Shown here piece by piece: positions 1-7,866 of a stretch of DNA of 64,000 nucleotides. The translations under genes and the position numbers were made by a program. Position 1 is the first letter of the stretch. Each line of letters begins with the position of its first letter. Below the pieces are notes generated by a model. That model saw only the letters and a program-made list of their open reading frames with translations. It made no database searches and was not told where the DNA came from. Source of the stretch: JAVBSX01 sp051660685 (GTDB taxonomy: Bacteria; Planctomycetota; Planctomycetia; Pirellulales; Thermoguttaceae); NCBI GenBank assembly GCA_051660685.1, contig JBOFQB010000041.1:1-64000 (forward strand). The letters are read 5' to 3'.

Positions 1-26
1 GGTAGTAACAAGTTGCACCTAAGTCC

Positions 27-146
27 CAACTCCGTCAGGAGTTGCGTTATGGTCATTCCGACGTTTTTTTACCATAACGGAACCCCGACGGGGTTCAGGT
101 TTTGTTTTTGTCCCTTTTCTACCATAACGCAACCTCTACGAGGTTG
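27..146. repeat. Family B hairpin cluster, copy 1 (three units)
   Basis: Three short perfect palindromes each sit next to the constant flank ACCATAACG or its complement. Unit 1 is at 27-44 with flank 45-53, unit 2 at 80-96 with flank 71-79, unit 3 at 130-146 with flank 121-129. Stems differ (CAACTCC/GGAGTTG, GAACCCC/GGGGTTC, CAACCTC/GAGGTTG) but always pair. Unit 1 is opposite in orientation to units 2 and 3. Related clusters are at 37189-37353 and 43826-44114. The cluster may continue beyond the left window edge. No gene is seen in 1-420. Confidence 0.85.
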
Positions 147-214
147 GGGAGACACATTGTATTTTGTGTCATTGAATGTTGTTTACACCTATTTCAGGGC
201 AAATAACGTATGTA

Positions 215-262
215 GACCCTATTCCCCAACCCCTATCCCCCATTCCCTATCCTCTATTCCCT
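215..262. repeat. C-rich CCCTATCCCC-type tract
   Basis: A low-complexity run of CCCTA/CCCCAA/CCCTATTCC units lies upstream of the ketosynthase-like gene. The same vocabulary forms the right arms of the intergenic inverted repeats at 7683-7866, 24650-24856, 29293-29532, 45681-45837 and 55560-55784. No matching G-rich left arm is seen here. Confidence 0.7.
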
Positions 263-420
263 GTTGCAAATCTGCCGATCATAACGGTTGTGTCAATTTG
301 CGTTAAAATAGAGGGTTTGTCCGTTTGGAATCTCGCAAAATCTTGCTCGACAAACCGTTGGGGCGTGCTATATTTCCGTTGAAGGTTTCGCCTTTTGAGT
401 TCTTGCTTTACCCCTTTCAA

Positions 421-1827
421 ATGAAACAGGCTCCATCCAGAGTATTTGTGACCGGTTTGGGGGTTGTTTCTCCGCTTGGATTGACAACGGACCAACTTTG
501 GACTTCCCTGATTTCCGGGAAGAGCGGAGTCGGTCCGTTTTCATTTGCCCGTTCAGGGGATTCTCCCATTCCTTATGCCGGTTGTTGTCGGGATTTTTCC
601 GGGGACATTGCTAATTTCGGCCCCGTTGATTCAACGCAAAAACGGACGATTCGCAAAGCCGTTAAACTCATGTCCCGCGAAATTCAAATGGGCGTTGCAT
701 CAGCCCAACTCGCTTTGCAAGACGCTCAGTTTCAACCCGGTTTTCTTTCGCCCAATCGTTTAGGGGTTTCATTCGGTTGTGACATGATCTATTCCGAATT
801 GTTTGAGTTAGAAGAGGCACAACGGGAATACTGGAAGACCGATTGCGGCAAAGGACCCGATTTTCGGAATTGGCCGAACACGGGAATGTCAAAAATGTCT
901 CCACTTTGGCAGTTAAAATACCTGACCAACATGCCCTCAAGTCATATTGCGATCATCAATGACTTTCAGGGACCAAGCAATTCGATTGTCTTGAGAGAAG
1001 CATCAATTGGGGCTGCTGTTGGAGAAGCGGTTGAAACAATTCGATCCGGTCGCGCGGATTTAATGATTGTCGGAGCAACCGGGTCCCGAATTCAGATCAT
1101 CAAACTGATTCAAACGCTTATTCAGGAGCAGGTTTCACGGAATGCGACCGATTTTCAGTCGGCGTCCCGACCTTTTGACCAACATCGGGACGGAATGGTG
1201 CTTGGAGAAGGGGCAGGTGCTTTGATTCTCGAGTCGGAAGAGCAGGTTCTTCGTCGGGGTGTCACTCCTTATGTCGAGGTTTTGGGCGGTTGTTCACGTT
1301 TCTTTCGAGACCCGAATCGGGAAGATTATGGTGAAACCGCTCTTGTCAACGCAATGCAGCATATTTTGAAAAAATGCGACTTCGACCTTCACGATCTAGG
1401 ACATATCAACGCTCACGGATTGTCAGCAACCGCCGTTGATCGGGCCGAATCGGCTGCAATCATCCGGGTTTTGGGGCAACTGCGACCTAAGCAACACAAA
1501 GGATACGAGAACGGCGACGAACATAGCGGACACAGAGGTTCTAACGAGCATAACGGCGAACGAACACGGGCAATCCCAATAACAGCTGCAAAGGGGCATT
1601 TTGGCAATCTGGGAGCTGGAGCAGGTGCTGTTGAGCTGATCGCGAGTATTCTGTCACTGAAACATGGACAATTGTTTCCAACCCTGAATTACGAATCGGG
1701 CGCCCCTGATTTGTCACTTCCTCTCGTCAAATCAGGAGAAACCGTTTCGCCCGGCGATTCCTTCCTGAAATTGGCCGTTAATTCCCAAAATCAAGCGTCA
1801 GCCCTTCTCATTCGTCGCTGTTCTTGA
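421..1827 (+). CDS. Beta-ketoacyl synthase-like protein with Glu in place of the catalytic Cys
   Basis: This 468-residue protein has the thiolase fold of the FabF/FabB ketosynthases, which condense malonyl-ACP with acyl chains. The N-terminal block FVTGLGVVSPLG and the C-terminal GHFGNLGAGAGAVE block are recognisable. Both catalytic histidines seem to be kept: His332 in NAHG and His393 in KGHFGN. The nucleophile position, normally TAC after the GP(N/S) block, reads R-E193-A-S, so Glu replaces Cys. In known families, Cys to Gln marks chain-length factors and decarboxylating KSQ domains; a Glu version suggests a non-condensing partner or decarboxylase, which is inference. A hydrophilic insert rich in His, Glu, Gly and Asn lies at about residues 357-384. 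The ATG at 421 was chosen because homology begins there; an in-frame ATG at 325 gives an unlikely leader. The pterin-synthase-like gene follows directly. Confidence 0.85.
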   Translation: MKQAPSRVFVTGLGVVSPLGLTTDQLWTSLISGKSGVGPFSFARSGDSPIPYAGCCRDFSGDIANFGPVDSTQKRTIRKAVKLMSREIQMGVASAQLALQDAQFQPGFLSPNRLGVSFGCDMIYSELFELEEAQREYWKTDCGKGPDFRNWPNTGMSKMSPLWQLKYLTNMPSSHIAIINDFQGPSNSIVLREASIGAAVGEAVETIRSGRADLMIVGATGSRIQIIKLIQTLIQEQVSRNATDFQSASRPFDQHRDGMVLGEGAGALILESEEQVLRRGVTPYVEVLGGCSRFFRDPNREDYGETALVNAMQHILKKCDFDLHDLGHINAHGLSATAVDRAESAAIIRVLGQLRPKQHKGYENGDEHSGHRGSNEHNGERTRAIPITAAKGHFGNLGAGAGAVELIASILSLKHGQLFPTLNYESGAPDLSLPLVKSGETVSPGDSFLKLAVNSQNQASALLIRRCS

Positions 1828-1832
1828 AAACC

Positions 1833-2288
1833 ATGTCTTCCCTCTCCAGTTATTCCATTCTGCTTAATTCGCCCAAATACACATTTACGGCTCAACATGC
1901 GATTCGGTATTTGGACGGGACAGAAGAGGAATTGCATGAACACCAATTCCGGGCAATTGCCCGAATTTCGGGTCCGCTCAACAAGGCGGGTTACGTTCTT
2001 GACTTTGTTCTTGCCGAACACTGCTTACAAAACATTTTGCGTGAACTCGACCAAAAAGTCCTCCTCTCACGCAATCAAATCGCTTTTTCCAACGAAAAGA
2101 CACTTTGTTTGCCCCTTGAGAATGTGACGGCCGAACTTTTGGCGGAATACATTGGGGATTCCTTCATCCAACTCTTAGGTCAAAAAGGGGCGATTGCACA
2201 AAAGGCAAAAGGTGCATACCTTTTTTCACTCCAACTGGAAGAAAGCCCGGGAATGTGGGCCGAATGGAGCCGTTCCGTTAAACCGTGA
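1833..2288 (+). CDS. 6-pyruvoyl-tetrahydropterin synthase/QueD-like protein, catalytic residues altered
   Basis: This 151-residue protein belongs to the T-fold PTPS/QueD family, which acts on dihydroneopterin triphosphate in biopterin or queuosine synthesis. The zinc ligands are visible as His22 (FTAQH) and His35/His37 (LHEHQ). The ISGPLNKAGYVLDF strand and a C-terminal LQLEES glutamate also fit. The family's catalytic Cys, four residues before the HxH pair, is Glu31, and the Asp-His pair of QueD reads Asp73-Gln74. It may therefore not do the canonical reaction. The ATG at 1833 lies 5 bp after the ketosynthase-like stop; a TTG at 1824 would overlap that stop. The tight spacing implies one transcript and a shared role. 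It could instead be a QueD-derived binding protein. Confidence 0.72.
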   Translation: MSSLSSYSILLNSPKYTFTAQHAIRYLDGTEEELHEHQFRAIARISGPLNKAGYVLDFVLAEHCLQNILRELDQKVLLSRNQIAFSNEKTLCLPLENVTAELLAEYIGDSFIQLLGQKGAIAQKAKGAYLFSLQLEESPGMWAEWSRSVKP

Positions 2289-2299
2289 TAAGTATTCCG

Positions 2300-2372
2300 T
2301 TTAGCCGCAGAACAACGTTCTGCGCGTTATTTTGCGGTTCTGGACGCGCGATACGTTGTATCGCGGCTAAAC
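2300..2372. repeat. Family A bipartite palindromic element, full copy
   Basis: Two different palindromes are joined by a short spacer: GCAGAACAACGTTCTGC and GCGATACGTTGTATCGC, bounded by TTTAGCCG and CGGCTAAAC. The ends are inverted repeats, so the whole element can fold on itself. Other full copies are at 7741-7814, 12898-12978 and 32559-32640. It lies between convergent genes. Confidence 0.85.
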
Positions 2373-2376
2373 ATGA

Positions 2377-2409
2377 CAAAAAAAAAGCCGGTCACTTTCG
2401 CAACCGGCT
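2377..2409 (-). terminator. Rho-independent terminator of the MCP gene
   Basis: A perfect 7-bp stem (AGCCGGT at 2386-2392, ACCGGCT at 2403-2409) with a 10-nt loop is followed, reading the minus strand, by a run of T. It lies about 75 bp after the MCP stop codon and is oriented to end that transcript. Confidence 0.8.
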
Positions 2410-2485
2410 CTACACCCCCAACCATTTTGGTTCTGGTGTTTTCCCAACAGGTTCAACAAGGTTCAGCTCCGTCTGACCCCAACTC

Positions 2486-4579
2486 TTAGTGAACCTTGAA
2501 TCGGGCAATCAATTTCTGCAAATTACCTGCTTGTGAACTCATCTCGTTCGAGACACTCGCGGTTTCTTCGGCATTTGCCGTGTTTTGCTGCGTCACAGAA
2601 TCAATCTGGTGCAAACCTTGTGAAACCTGCGAAATACCTTGCGCCTGTTCGTTGCTTGCATTCGCTATTTCTCCAATCAATGTGGCAACCTGAGTCGCTT
2701 GTGTGACAATCCCGTTGAGCATCTCCGCAGTCTGTGAAGCAATTCCCGCTCCCTCGGTTATCTGCTTGCTGTTGTTCTCAATCATCTGCGTCGTCTCCAA
2801 CGCCGCTTTTGCACTTCGGGCTGCAAGATTACGAACCTCTTCAGCAACAACCGCGAAACCTTTACCATGTTGACCGGCTCGGGCTGCTTCAACGGCCGCA
2901 TTCAACGCAAGGAGATTCGTCTGGAACGAGATGTCGTCAATCACTTTGACCACTTTCTGTACTTCCTGAGAATTCTTCGTGATCTGCTCCATTGACGTTA
3001 TCATTTGCTGCATCAACTTTTGACCGCTGACCGCCGTATCATTTGCCGATTTCGCCAATCGGTTCGCTTCTGTGGCATTTTTCGCATTCGCCGTTGTCTG
3101 ACCGCCAATCTCACTCATTGAAGCCGTTATCTCTTCAATACTTGCAGCCGACTCCGTTGCTCCTTGTGAAAGATTTTCACTCGCTTCTGCAACTTGCGAT
3201 GCTCCCGTTGTGACCTGCTCAACCGATTCGTTGACTTGCTGCAACGCTTCCCGAATCGAATGAATCATAACCCGCAAGGAAATGTTCATCTGGTCTTTGT
3301 CCGTTTTCGATTCGACATGATACATCCAGTCCCCTCCTGCAAGTGCGGTACCCATGTTCGAGACAGAAAGGTAATCCCCCAAAACATCCTTCATTGCATG
3401 AGCCAAGATACCGGTTTCGTCTTTACGCACCAAAAGGGACTCGGGAACCCGAACACTAATGTCACCTTCCCCGGACAGTTTCTTCATCAACCCGACAATT
3501 GTAACAATCCCTGAAGTAATGTCATTTCGCAAAACCAGACCCAAAACAACGCCGATGATCGCCGAAATGACAAGGGTGATAATAATAATCGTCGACGCAA
3601 ACTTGTCCATACTCTGAACCCCTTCCGCTCGCGCTGTCATGTCCTTTTGGACAATCGTCTGGACAACACTCACCTGAGCATTGAACTCAGAAGCCACCTT
3701 CCTCTGAACATCATCCAGACGGAGCATGTCAATATTCGATTTGATGTTTTCATCAATCAGTCTTCTCCACTCTTTGGACGCATTGCGAGCAACGACAACT
3801 GCATCTCTGCCCTCTTTGGTTTCCAACATGGTCTCCAATTGCGCAAGACCCGCATCCATTGCATTAAGTGCCGTGTCAATCGCCTCCTGGGCTGTTTTAC
3901 GTTTTTCTGGAACACGAACACTTAATTCAAAATCGCGTGCATTGAACCTCGCAATTTGGGTTTGTGTGAGCACTCCATCAATACATTGACTGACGGCAAT
4001 CCGTTGCAACGAAATATAACCCCACCCTTGTTCATCATGAACCTCTTTTCCGTCTGCGCCCTTCAATATCACCTCCTTGTTATGTTCATCCGTCAACTTG
4101 TTCAGATCATCCAACGTCTTATTGACAACCCCTGCCTGACGAATCCGTTCGCCGGTTGCGGCGGTTTTCGCATTGACTGTCGAAGAATAACCCGCTTGCG
4201 CCTTCAAATACTCCTTGGCAATACCGGATGCCTTCTCCAGCTGCTCCTGAACACTTTTATCTGAGGGATCAAGCACATTGAACTGTTCCTTCATCTTATC
4301 AATCGAAGCAACCGTTTTGTTGATTGCAACGGTCACCAAATCATTATTTTCATTGGTCGGTGAAATAACATAGTTGGCAGCTGCGATCTGTGCACTAGTC
4401 GCCTGACTGCAAGCATCAGCAGCAACCGAACCAATGTCAACTAGGGTTTGCATATTTTTTGATTCAACAGCAACCTGCGCGAGGTAGTACCAACCGACCA
4501 ACCCGGTCATAATGGTCAAAAGGGTAAGAAACAGGAAACCGGCGAGGAGTTTGGCTCCAATTGAAAATTGTTTTAACAT
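2486..4579 (-). CDS. Methyl-accepting chemotaxis protein
   Basis: This 697-residue transmembrane chemoreceptor has a first membrane helix at about 9-34, a periplasmic helical sensor domain, a second helix at about 328-352, a weak HAMP-like region and a long cytoplasmic coiled coil. The signalling tip is clear: NLLALNAAVEAARAG followed by EVRNLAARSA. It ends without a CheR-docking pentapeptide. Ligands would be read in the periplasm and passed to CheA/CheW. The ATG at 4579 puts the first helix at the N-terminus; an upstream ATG at 4732 would add about 51 residues of leader. It is divergent from the receiver and CheA genes, suggesting one signalling module. A hairpin terminator follows the gene. 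Confidence 0.93.
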   Translation of the reverse strand: MLKQFSIGAKLLAGFLFLTLLTIMTGLVGWYYLAQVAVESKNMQTLVDIGSVAADACSQATSAQIAAANYVISPTNENNDLVTVAINKTVASIDKMKEQFNVLDPSDKSVQEQLEKASGIAKEYLKAQAGYSSTVNAKTAATGERIRQAGVVNKTLDDLNKLTDEHNKEVILKGADGKEVHDEQGWGYISLQRIAVSQCIDGVLTQTQIARFNARDFELSVRVPEKRKTAQEAIDTALNAMDAGLAQLETMLETKEGRDAVVVARNASKEWRRLIDENIKSNIDMLRLDDVQRKVASEFNAQVSVVQTIVQKDMTARAEGVQSMDKFASTIIIITLVISAIIGVVLGLVLRNDITSGIVTIVGLMKKLSGEGDISVRVPESLLVRKDETGILAHAMKDVLGDYLSVSNMGTALAGGDWMYHVESKTDKDQMNISLRVMIHSIREALQQVNESVEQVTTGASQVAEASENLSQGATESAASIEEITASMSEIGGQTTANAKNATEANRLAKSANDTAVSGQKLMQQMITSMEQITKNSQEVQKVVKVIDDISFQTNLLALNAAVEAARAGQHGKGFAVVAEEVRNLAARSAKAALETTQMIENNSKQITEGAGIASQTAEMLNGIVTQATQVATLIGEIANASNEQAQGISQVSQGLHQIDSVTQQNTANAEETASVSNEMSSQAGNLQKLIARFKVH

Positions 4580-4954
4580 GTTGACGTTCCTTGCAAAAAA
4601 CAACGGTGAAAAAAATGGGGGGGAAACACGTTGACCACACAGAATCACTATAGGTTCCGAATAAAAAAGGGCAAGGAACTTTTCTAAAATTTTCCAAAAA
4701 AACAGGACGAAAAGATAGGGGATGTTTACCAAAAGGACAAGCAGGATCGAATATAACGATTTTGCAGGGTGTTGTCCGTTTCAGCAGACGTGAAAAACGA
4801 TGTCCGTCCCGTCCTTCCTACAATTGCTACAATCGGCTTGGTTGACCAAAGAATCGAGGTTGGGGTGTTTTTTGGCGTCTGAAAACTTGCCGAACGTCGT
4901 TTTGTGACCTAAAAAAGGGTAGAAGACCAATCGTCCCTTTCCTTTTTTTCTCCA
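4580..4954. other. Intergenic region between divergent chemosensory genes
   Basis: These 375 bp separate the MCP gene (minus) from the receiver gene (plus) and should hold both promoters. No convincing promoter pair, Shine-Dalgarno or repeat-family member is seen. An in-frame extension of the MCP reading frame runs to 4732 but is hydrophobic and probably untranslated. Confidence 0.5.
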
Positions 4955-5362
4955 ATGACACACGCAGAACAGTTACAATTGCTTCTTCCGCCTTTTCCAG
5001 AAGCGTTTATTGTTGATGATTCGGTTCCAACACGCCGGATTTTCCGCACCTTTTTGCAGGAACTCGGTTTTACCGTTCACGAAGCGGTCAACGGTTTAGA
5101 CGCGCTTGAAAAACTGGAACACCAGATTGATTCCTGCCTGATTATTTTTTCGGACATCAGTATGCCGAAAATGGACGGTTTCGAGTTCTGTTTCAAGCTC
5201 CATACAGCATCTTGGTTTAAGCCGATCCCTTTTGTTTTGGTTTCAACCGAGAGTGACGCGAGAAACGTGATTAAGGGTCTAAAACTTGGGGCGGACGATT
5301 TTCTCTCGAAACCCTTTGATAAGGAAATCGTTGCTCAGGTCATTCAACGGGTTCTCTCCTGA
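4955..5362 (+). CDS. CheY-like single-domain response regulator
   Basis: This 135-residue protein is a stand-alone receiver domain preceded by about 17 extra residues. The acidic pair Asp21-Asp22, phosphoacceptor Asp67 (FSDISMPKMDG), Ser97 and Lys119 (SKPFD) are all present, so it should be phosphorylated and switch normally. It lies 88 bp upstream of the permuted CheA and divergent from the MCP, so it is the likely phosphotransfer target of that kinase. There is no output domain. Whether it binds a flagellar motor or another target cannot be told. No Shine-Dalgarno is seen before the ATG. Confidence 0.92.
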   Translation: MTHAEQLQLLLPPFPEAFIVDDSVPTRRIFRTFLQELGFTVHEAVNGLDALEKLEHQIDSCLIIFSDISMPKMDGFEFCFKLHTASWFKPIPFVLVSTESDARNVIKGLKLGADDFLSKPFDKEIVAQVIQRVLS

Positions 5363-5450
5363 ATCACTTTCCCTTTATCACCCCGTTGTCTCTCTCTTGT
5401 CTCTCCCAATCATTCACGTCTGTCCAATCAGTCAACAATAAGTCAAGAAC

Positions 5451-7682
5451 ATGTCCGACACAAATACACGCACTATTGACCGGATGATGGTGAGGATTGA
5501 GCATCTGGACAAATTGCTGAACCTTGCCGGGGAAGTCATTATTACCAGTTCGACCCTGCATGAAGTGCAACGGTCTATGGTTGATGCAATCACCTATCAT
5601 CGTCCGCTTTCTGAGACGAGTCTGGATGCAATCAAGACGACGAATGAAACGACGCGGCGTATATCGCAGGACCTGCACGACTTGGTTATGGCGATTCGCA
5701 TGGTCGAGATTGGCGAGACATTTCGGCTGTTTCGCCGACCGGTTCGTGATTTATCTCGGGCGTTGAGCAAGGAGATTGAACTGAAAACGGAGGGGGATCG
5801 GGTTTTGGTTGACAAGGCTCTTTCTGAACGACTGGTTGAACCGCTTTTGCATTTGATACGGAATGCGGCGGATCACGGTTTGGAATCTCCGATGCAACGG
5901 GTTCGTGAGGGGAAAAAGGAGAAGGGGACGATCACCTTAACGGCGATTGAGCATGAGAGCGAGACGGAAATACTGGTTTCGGATGATGGACGCGGGGTTG
6001 ATGAGGAGAAGGTTTATGAAAGGGCGCGACGTTTAGGGTTGATTGGGCCGAATGAGAACCCTGATTTGTTGACAGTTCTTTGCATTTCAGGTTTTTCGAC
6101 GCGGGAAAAGGCGACGGACACTTCGGGTCGCGGGGTTGGTCTCGATCTGGTCCGCGAAATGGTCAGCGAATTTGGCGGACGGATTACGATTCACAATCAA
6201 CCGGGGGTTGGTTTCACGTTTCGTATGTTGATTCCGAAATTAAAAGCGGTCAACATCATTGACGCGTTGATTGTTCGGGGGGGAACGACGTTATTTGCGT
6301 TTCCGATTGACAAGGTATTATCATTGGTCAGTGTTCAACCCGATCATATTCAGGCGAGCATGGACCGGGATCGTTTCATTCGATACAGGGGGGAGCCGAT
6401 TGCCCTTTTTGATTTGCGGGAGACATTTGGCGGACCGGCACTTGAGCAGGAGAATCCCGAAATCGTCCCGGTCGTGATTCTCGAAGGAAAACAGGACCAA
6501 ATCGCCGTTGTTGTCAGCGAATTTCATTCCCCGCAAAAATTGGTCAACGTCCCGATCAACACGAAAATGTTTGGACGAACCGCGCAAGGAATTGCGGGAA
6601 CCTGCATTATCAGTGAAGGTCGAATTGGTTTGACGGTTGATGTTGACGTTTTGGTTGCCCTTGCAGTTGGTGTACCTTTGCAATCAACCGTTACATCGGA
6701 TATTTCAACGACTTTTGGTTCGGAACCGAATCGGGAGGAATCGACGCAACGATCAGGGACAGAGGGAACATCAGGAGCGGACAGAACATCGGGTTCGTTG
6801 CCGAATCAGGTCATGTTTTCACATTCAGAAGACGAACTTCTCAAGAAGCAGCAACTGAGTCTGAAACGGGATGCAATTGCGAATACACTTGAAGAAACGG
6901 GTCAGAAGGAACTTTCTGCGACCGATGTTAACGATTTGCTGGACGAACTTTCACGCGGATTGGAAGAGTTGCAGAACGACCTTCTTTCGTTGGAATCGAA
7001 CGTCAAAGATGCCGAACTGCTCAAAGGTTGTTTTCGTCGCTTACATGCGGCGAAAGGGAATTTCACCATGTTGGGAGCCGACCATTCTTCCGAACTCGCA
7101 CATGGTCTTGAGACGCTTTTGGACTATTTGAGGACCGAACGGTTGACGCTCACTCAAGAGCTTATGGACCTCTTGTTGGACGGTGTTGGCGAGCTGATTC
7201 GGGCAACGAAGATGCTCCCTGCAACCATTCCTCCTCCTGCATCTGAGCTGTTGGGGCGGATTGACCTTATCATTCGTTCACTCAATGACCGAGCAAACGA
7301 TGTGGACCCGAGCAGTCTGCTCAATGCTCCGTTCGAGTTGAACCCGCATATTGAACTGCAATTGATTGGTGCTTTGAAACAAGGGGCGTACACCTATGAA
7401 ACGTTCGTCCATTTCACTCCCGGTCGTCAAGCCGATTACCTGATTGCCTATTTGACCTTGCGCAAACTCTGCATGTATGGAACCGTTTTGGCATCTCTTC
7501 CAACCGTTGCCGACCTTGAAAACGGGCATTGTTCTGGGGCGATCAAGGTTCTTTGGGCTTCTTCGTTGGACGAAGAGGAATTAAAACGGAAAATCGATCA
7601 ATGGTCCCCCCTGTTTAACATTGCCGAACACCAGACGATACGAACGACCGTTTTCCGTTATGATACAGTCGGGGAAATGTGA
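5451..7682 (+). CDS. CheA-type histidine kinase with circularly permuted domains (P3-P4-P5-P1-P2)
   Basis: This is a 743-residue chemotaxis-type kinase. Standard CheA runs P1 (Hpt), P2, P3, P4, P5. Here the protein begins almost at once with the P3 dimerisation helices (residues about 8-75, LDKLLNLAGEVIITSS). Next come the P4 ATPase (N box RNAADHGLE, G1 DDGRGVD, GRGVGLDLV) and the P5 CheW-like domain from about 265. After an acidic linker (about 396-487) comes an Hpt domain with phospho-acceptor His532 (LHAAKGNFTMLG), then from about 632 a ferredoxin-like domain resembling the CheY-binding P2 (LRKLCMYGTVLASLPTVADL). All key kinase motifs look intact. It follows the CheY-like gene and is divergent from the MCP. 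No cheW, cheB or cheR is nearby. Confidence 0.9.
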   Translation: MSDTNTRTIDRMMVRIEHLDKLLNLAGEVIITSSTLHEVQRSMVDAITYHRPLSETSLDAIKTTNETTRRISQDLHDLVMAIRMVEIGETFRLFRRPVRDLSRALSKEIELKTEGDRVLVDKALSERLVEPLLHLIRNAADHGLESPMQRVREGKKEKGTITLTAIEHESETEILVSDDGRGVDEEKVYERARRLGLIGPNENPDLLTVLCISGFSTREKATDTSGRGVGLDLVREMVSEFGGRITIHNQPGVGFTFRMLIPKLKAVNIIDALIVRGGTTLFAFPIDKVLSLVSVQPDHIQASMDRDRFIRYRGEPIALFDLRETFGGPALEQENPEIVPVVILEGKQDQIAVVVSEFHSPQKLVNVPINTKMFGRTAQGIAGTCIISEGRIGLTVDVDVLVALAVGVPLQSTVTSDISTTFGSEPNREESTQRSGTEGTSGADRTSGSLPNQVMFSHSEDELLKKQQLSLKRDAIANTLEETGQKELSATDVNDLLDELSRGLEELQNDLLSLESNVKDAELLKGCFRRLHAAKGNFTMLGADHSSELAHGLETLLDYLRTERLTLTQELMDLLLDGVGELIRATKMLPATIPPPASELLGRIDLIIRSLNDRANDVDPSSLLNAPFELNPHIELQLIGALKQGAYTYETFVHFTPGRQADYLIAYLTLRKLCMYGTVLASLPTVADLENGHCSGAIKVLWASSLDEEELKRKIDQWSPLFNIAEHQTIRTTVFRYDTVGEM

Positions 7683-7866
7683 GGTAGGGGATAGGGGATA
7701 GGGATTCGGGAATAGGGAAGGAAGGAAGAGAGAATGATTCCGCTTAACCGCGATACAACGTATCGCGCGTTCTGAAATTTCAATACGCGCGGAACGTTGT
7801 TCCTCGGCTAAACGAGAAAACACGCAGAACTTCTTCCTCCCTAATCCCTATCCCCCAACCCCTATT
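7683..7866. repeat. Intergenic G-rich/C-rich inverted repeat with a family A core
   Basis: The whole gap between the convergent cheA and aroB genes is one large inverted repeat. The left arm (7683-7722) is made of TAGGGGA units. The centre (7741-7814) is a full family A element. The right arm (7839-7866) is CCCTATCCCC-type. The aroB stop codon (7862-7864) lies inside the right arm. The left arm has four closely spaced G runs and could form a G-quadruplex. It may act as a two-way transcription terminator; that is inference. Confidence 0.8.

Noticed and set aside
421..2288. A polyketide or antibiotic cluster around the ketosynthase-like gene
   Set aside because: No ACP, ketoreductase, acyltransferase or second ketosynthase is next to it within the window.
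7683..7722. TAGGGGA tracts as telomere-like ends
   Set aside because: They are short, interstitial, and repeatedly found between genes; nothing suggests a linear replicon end.
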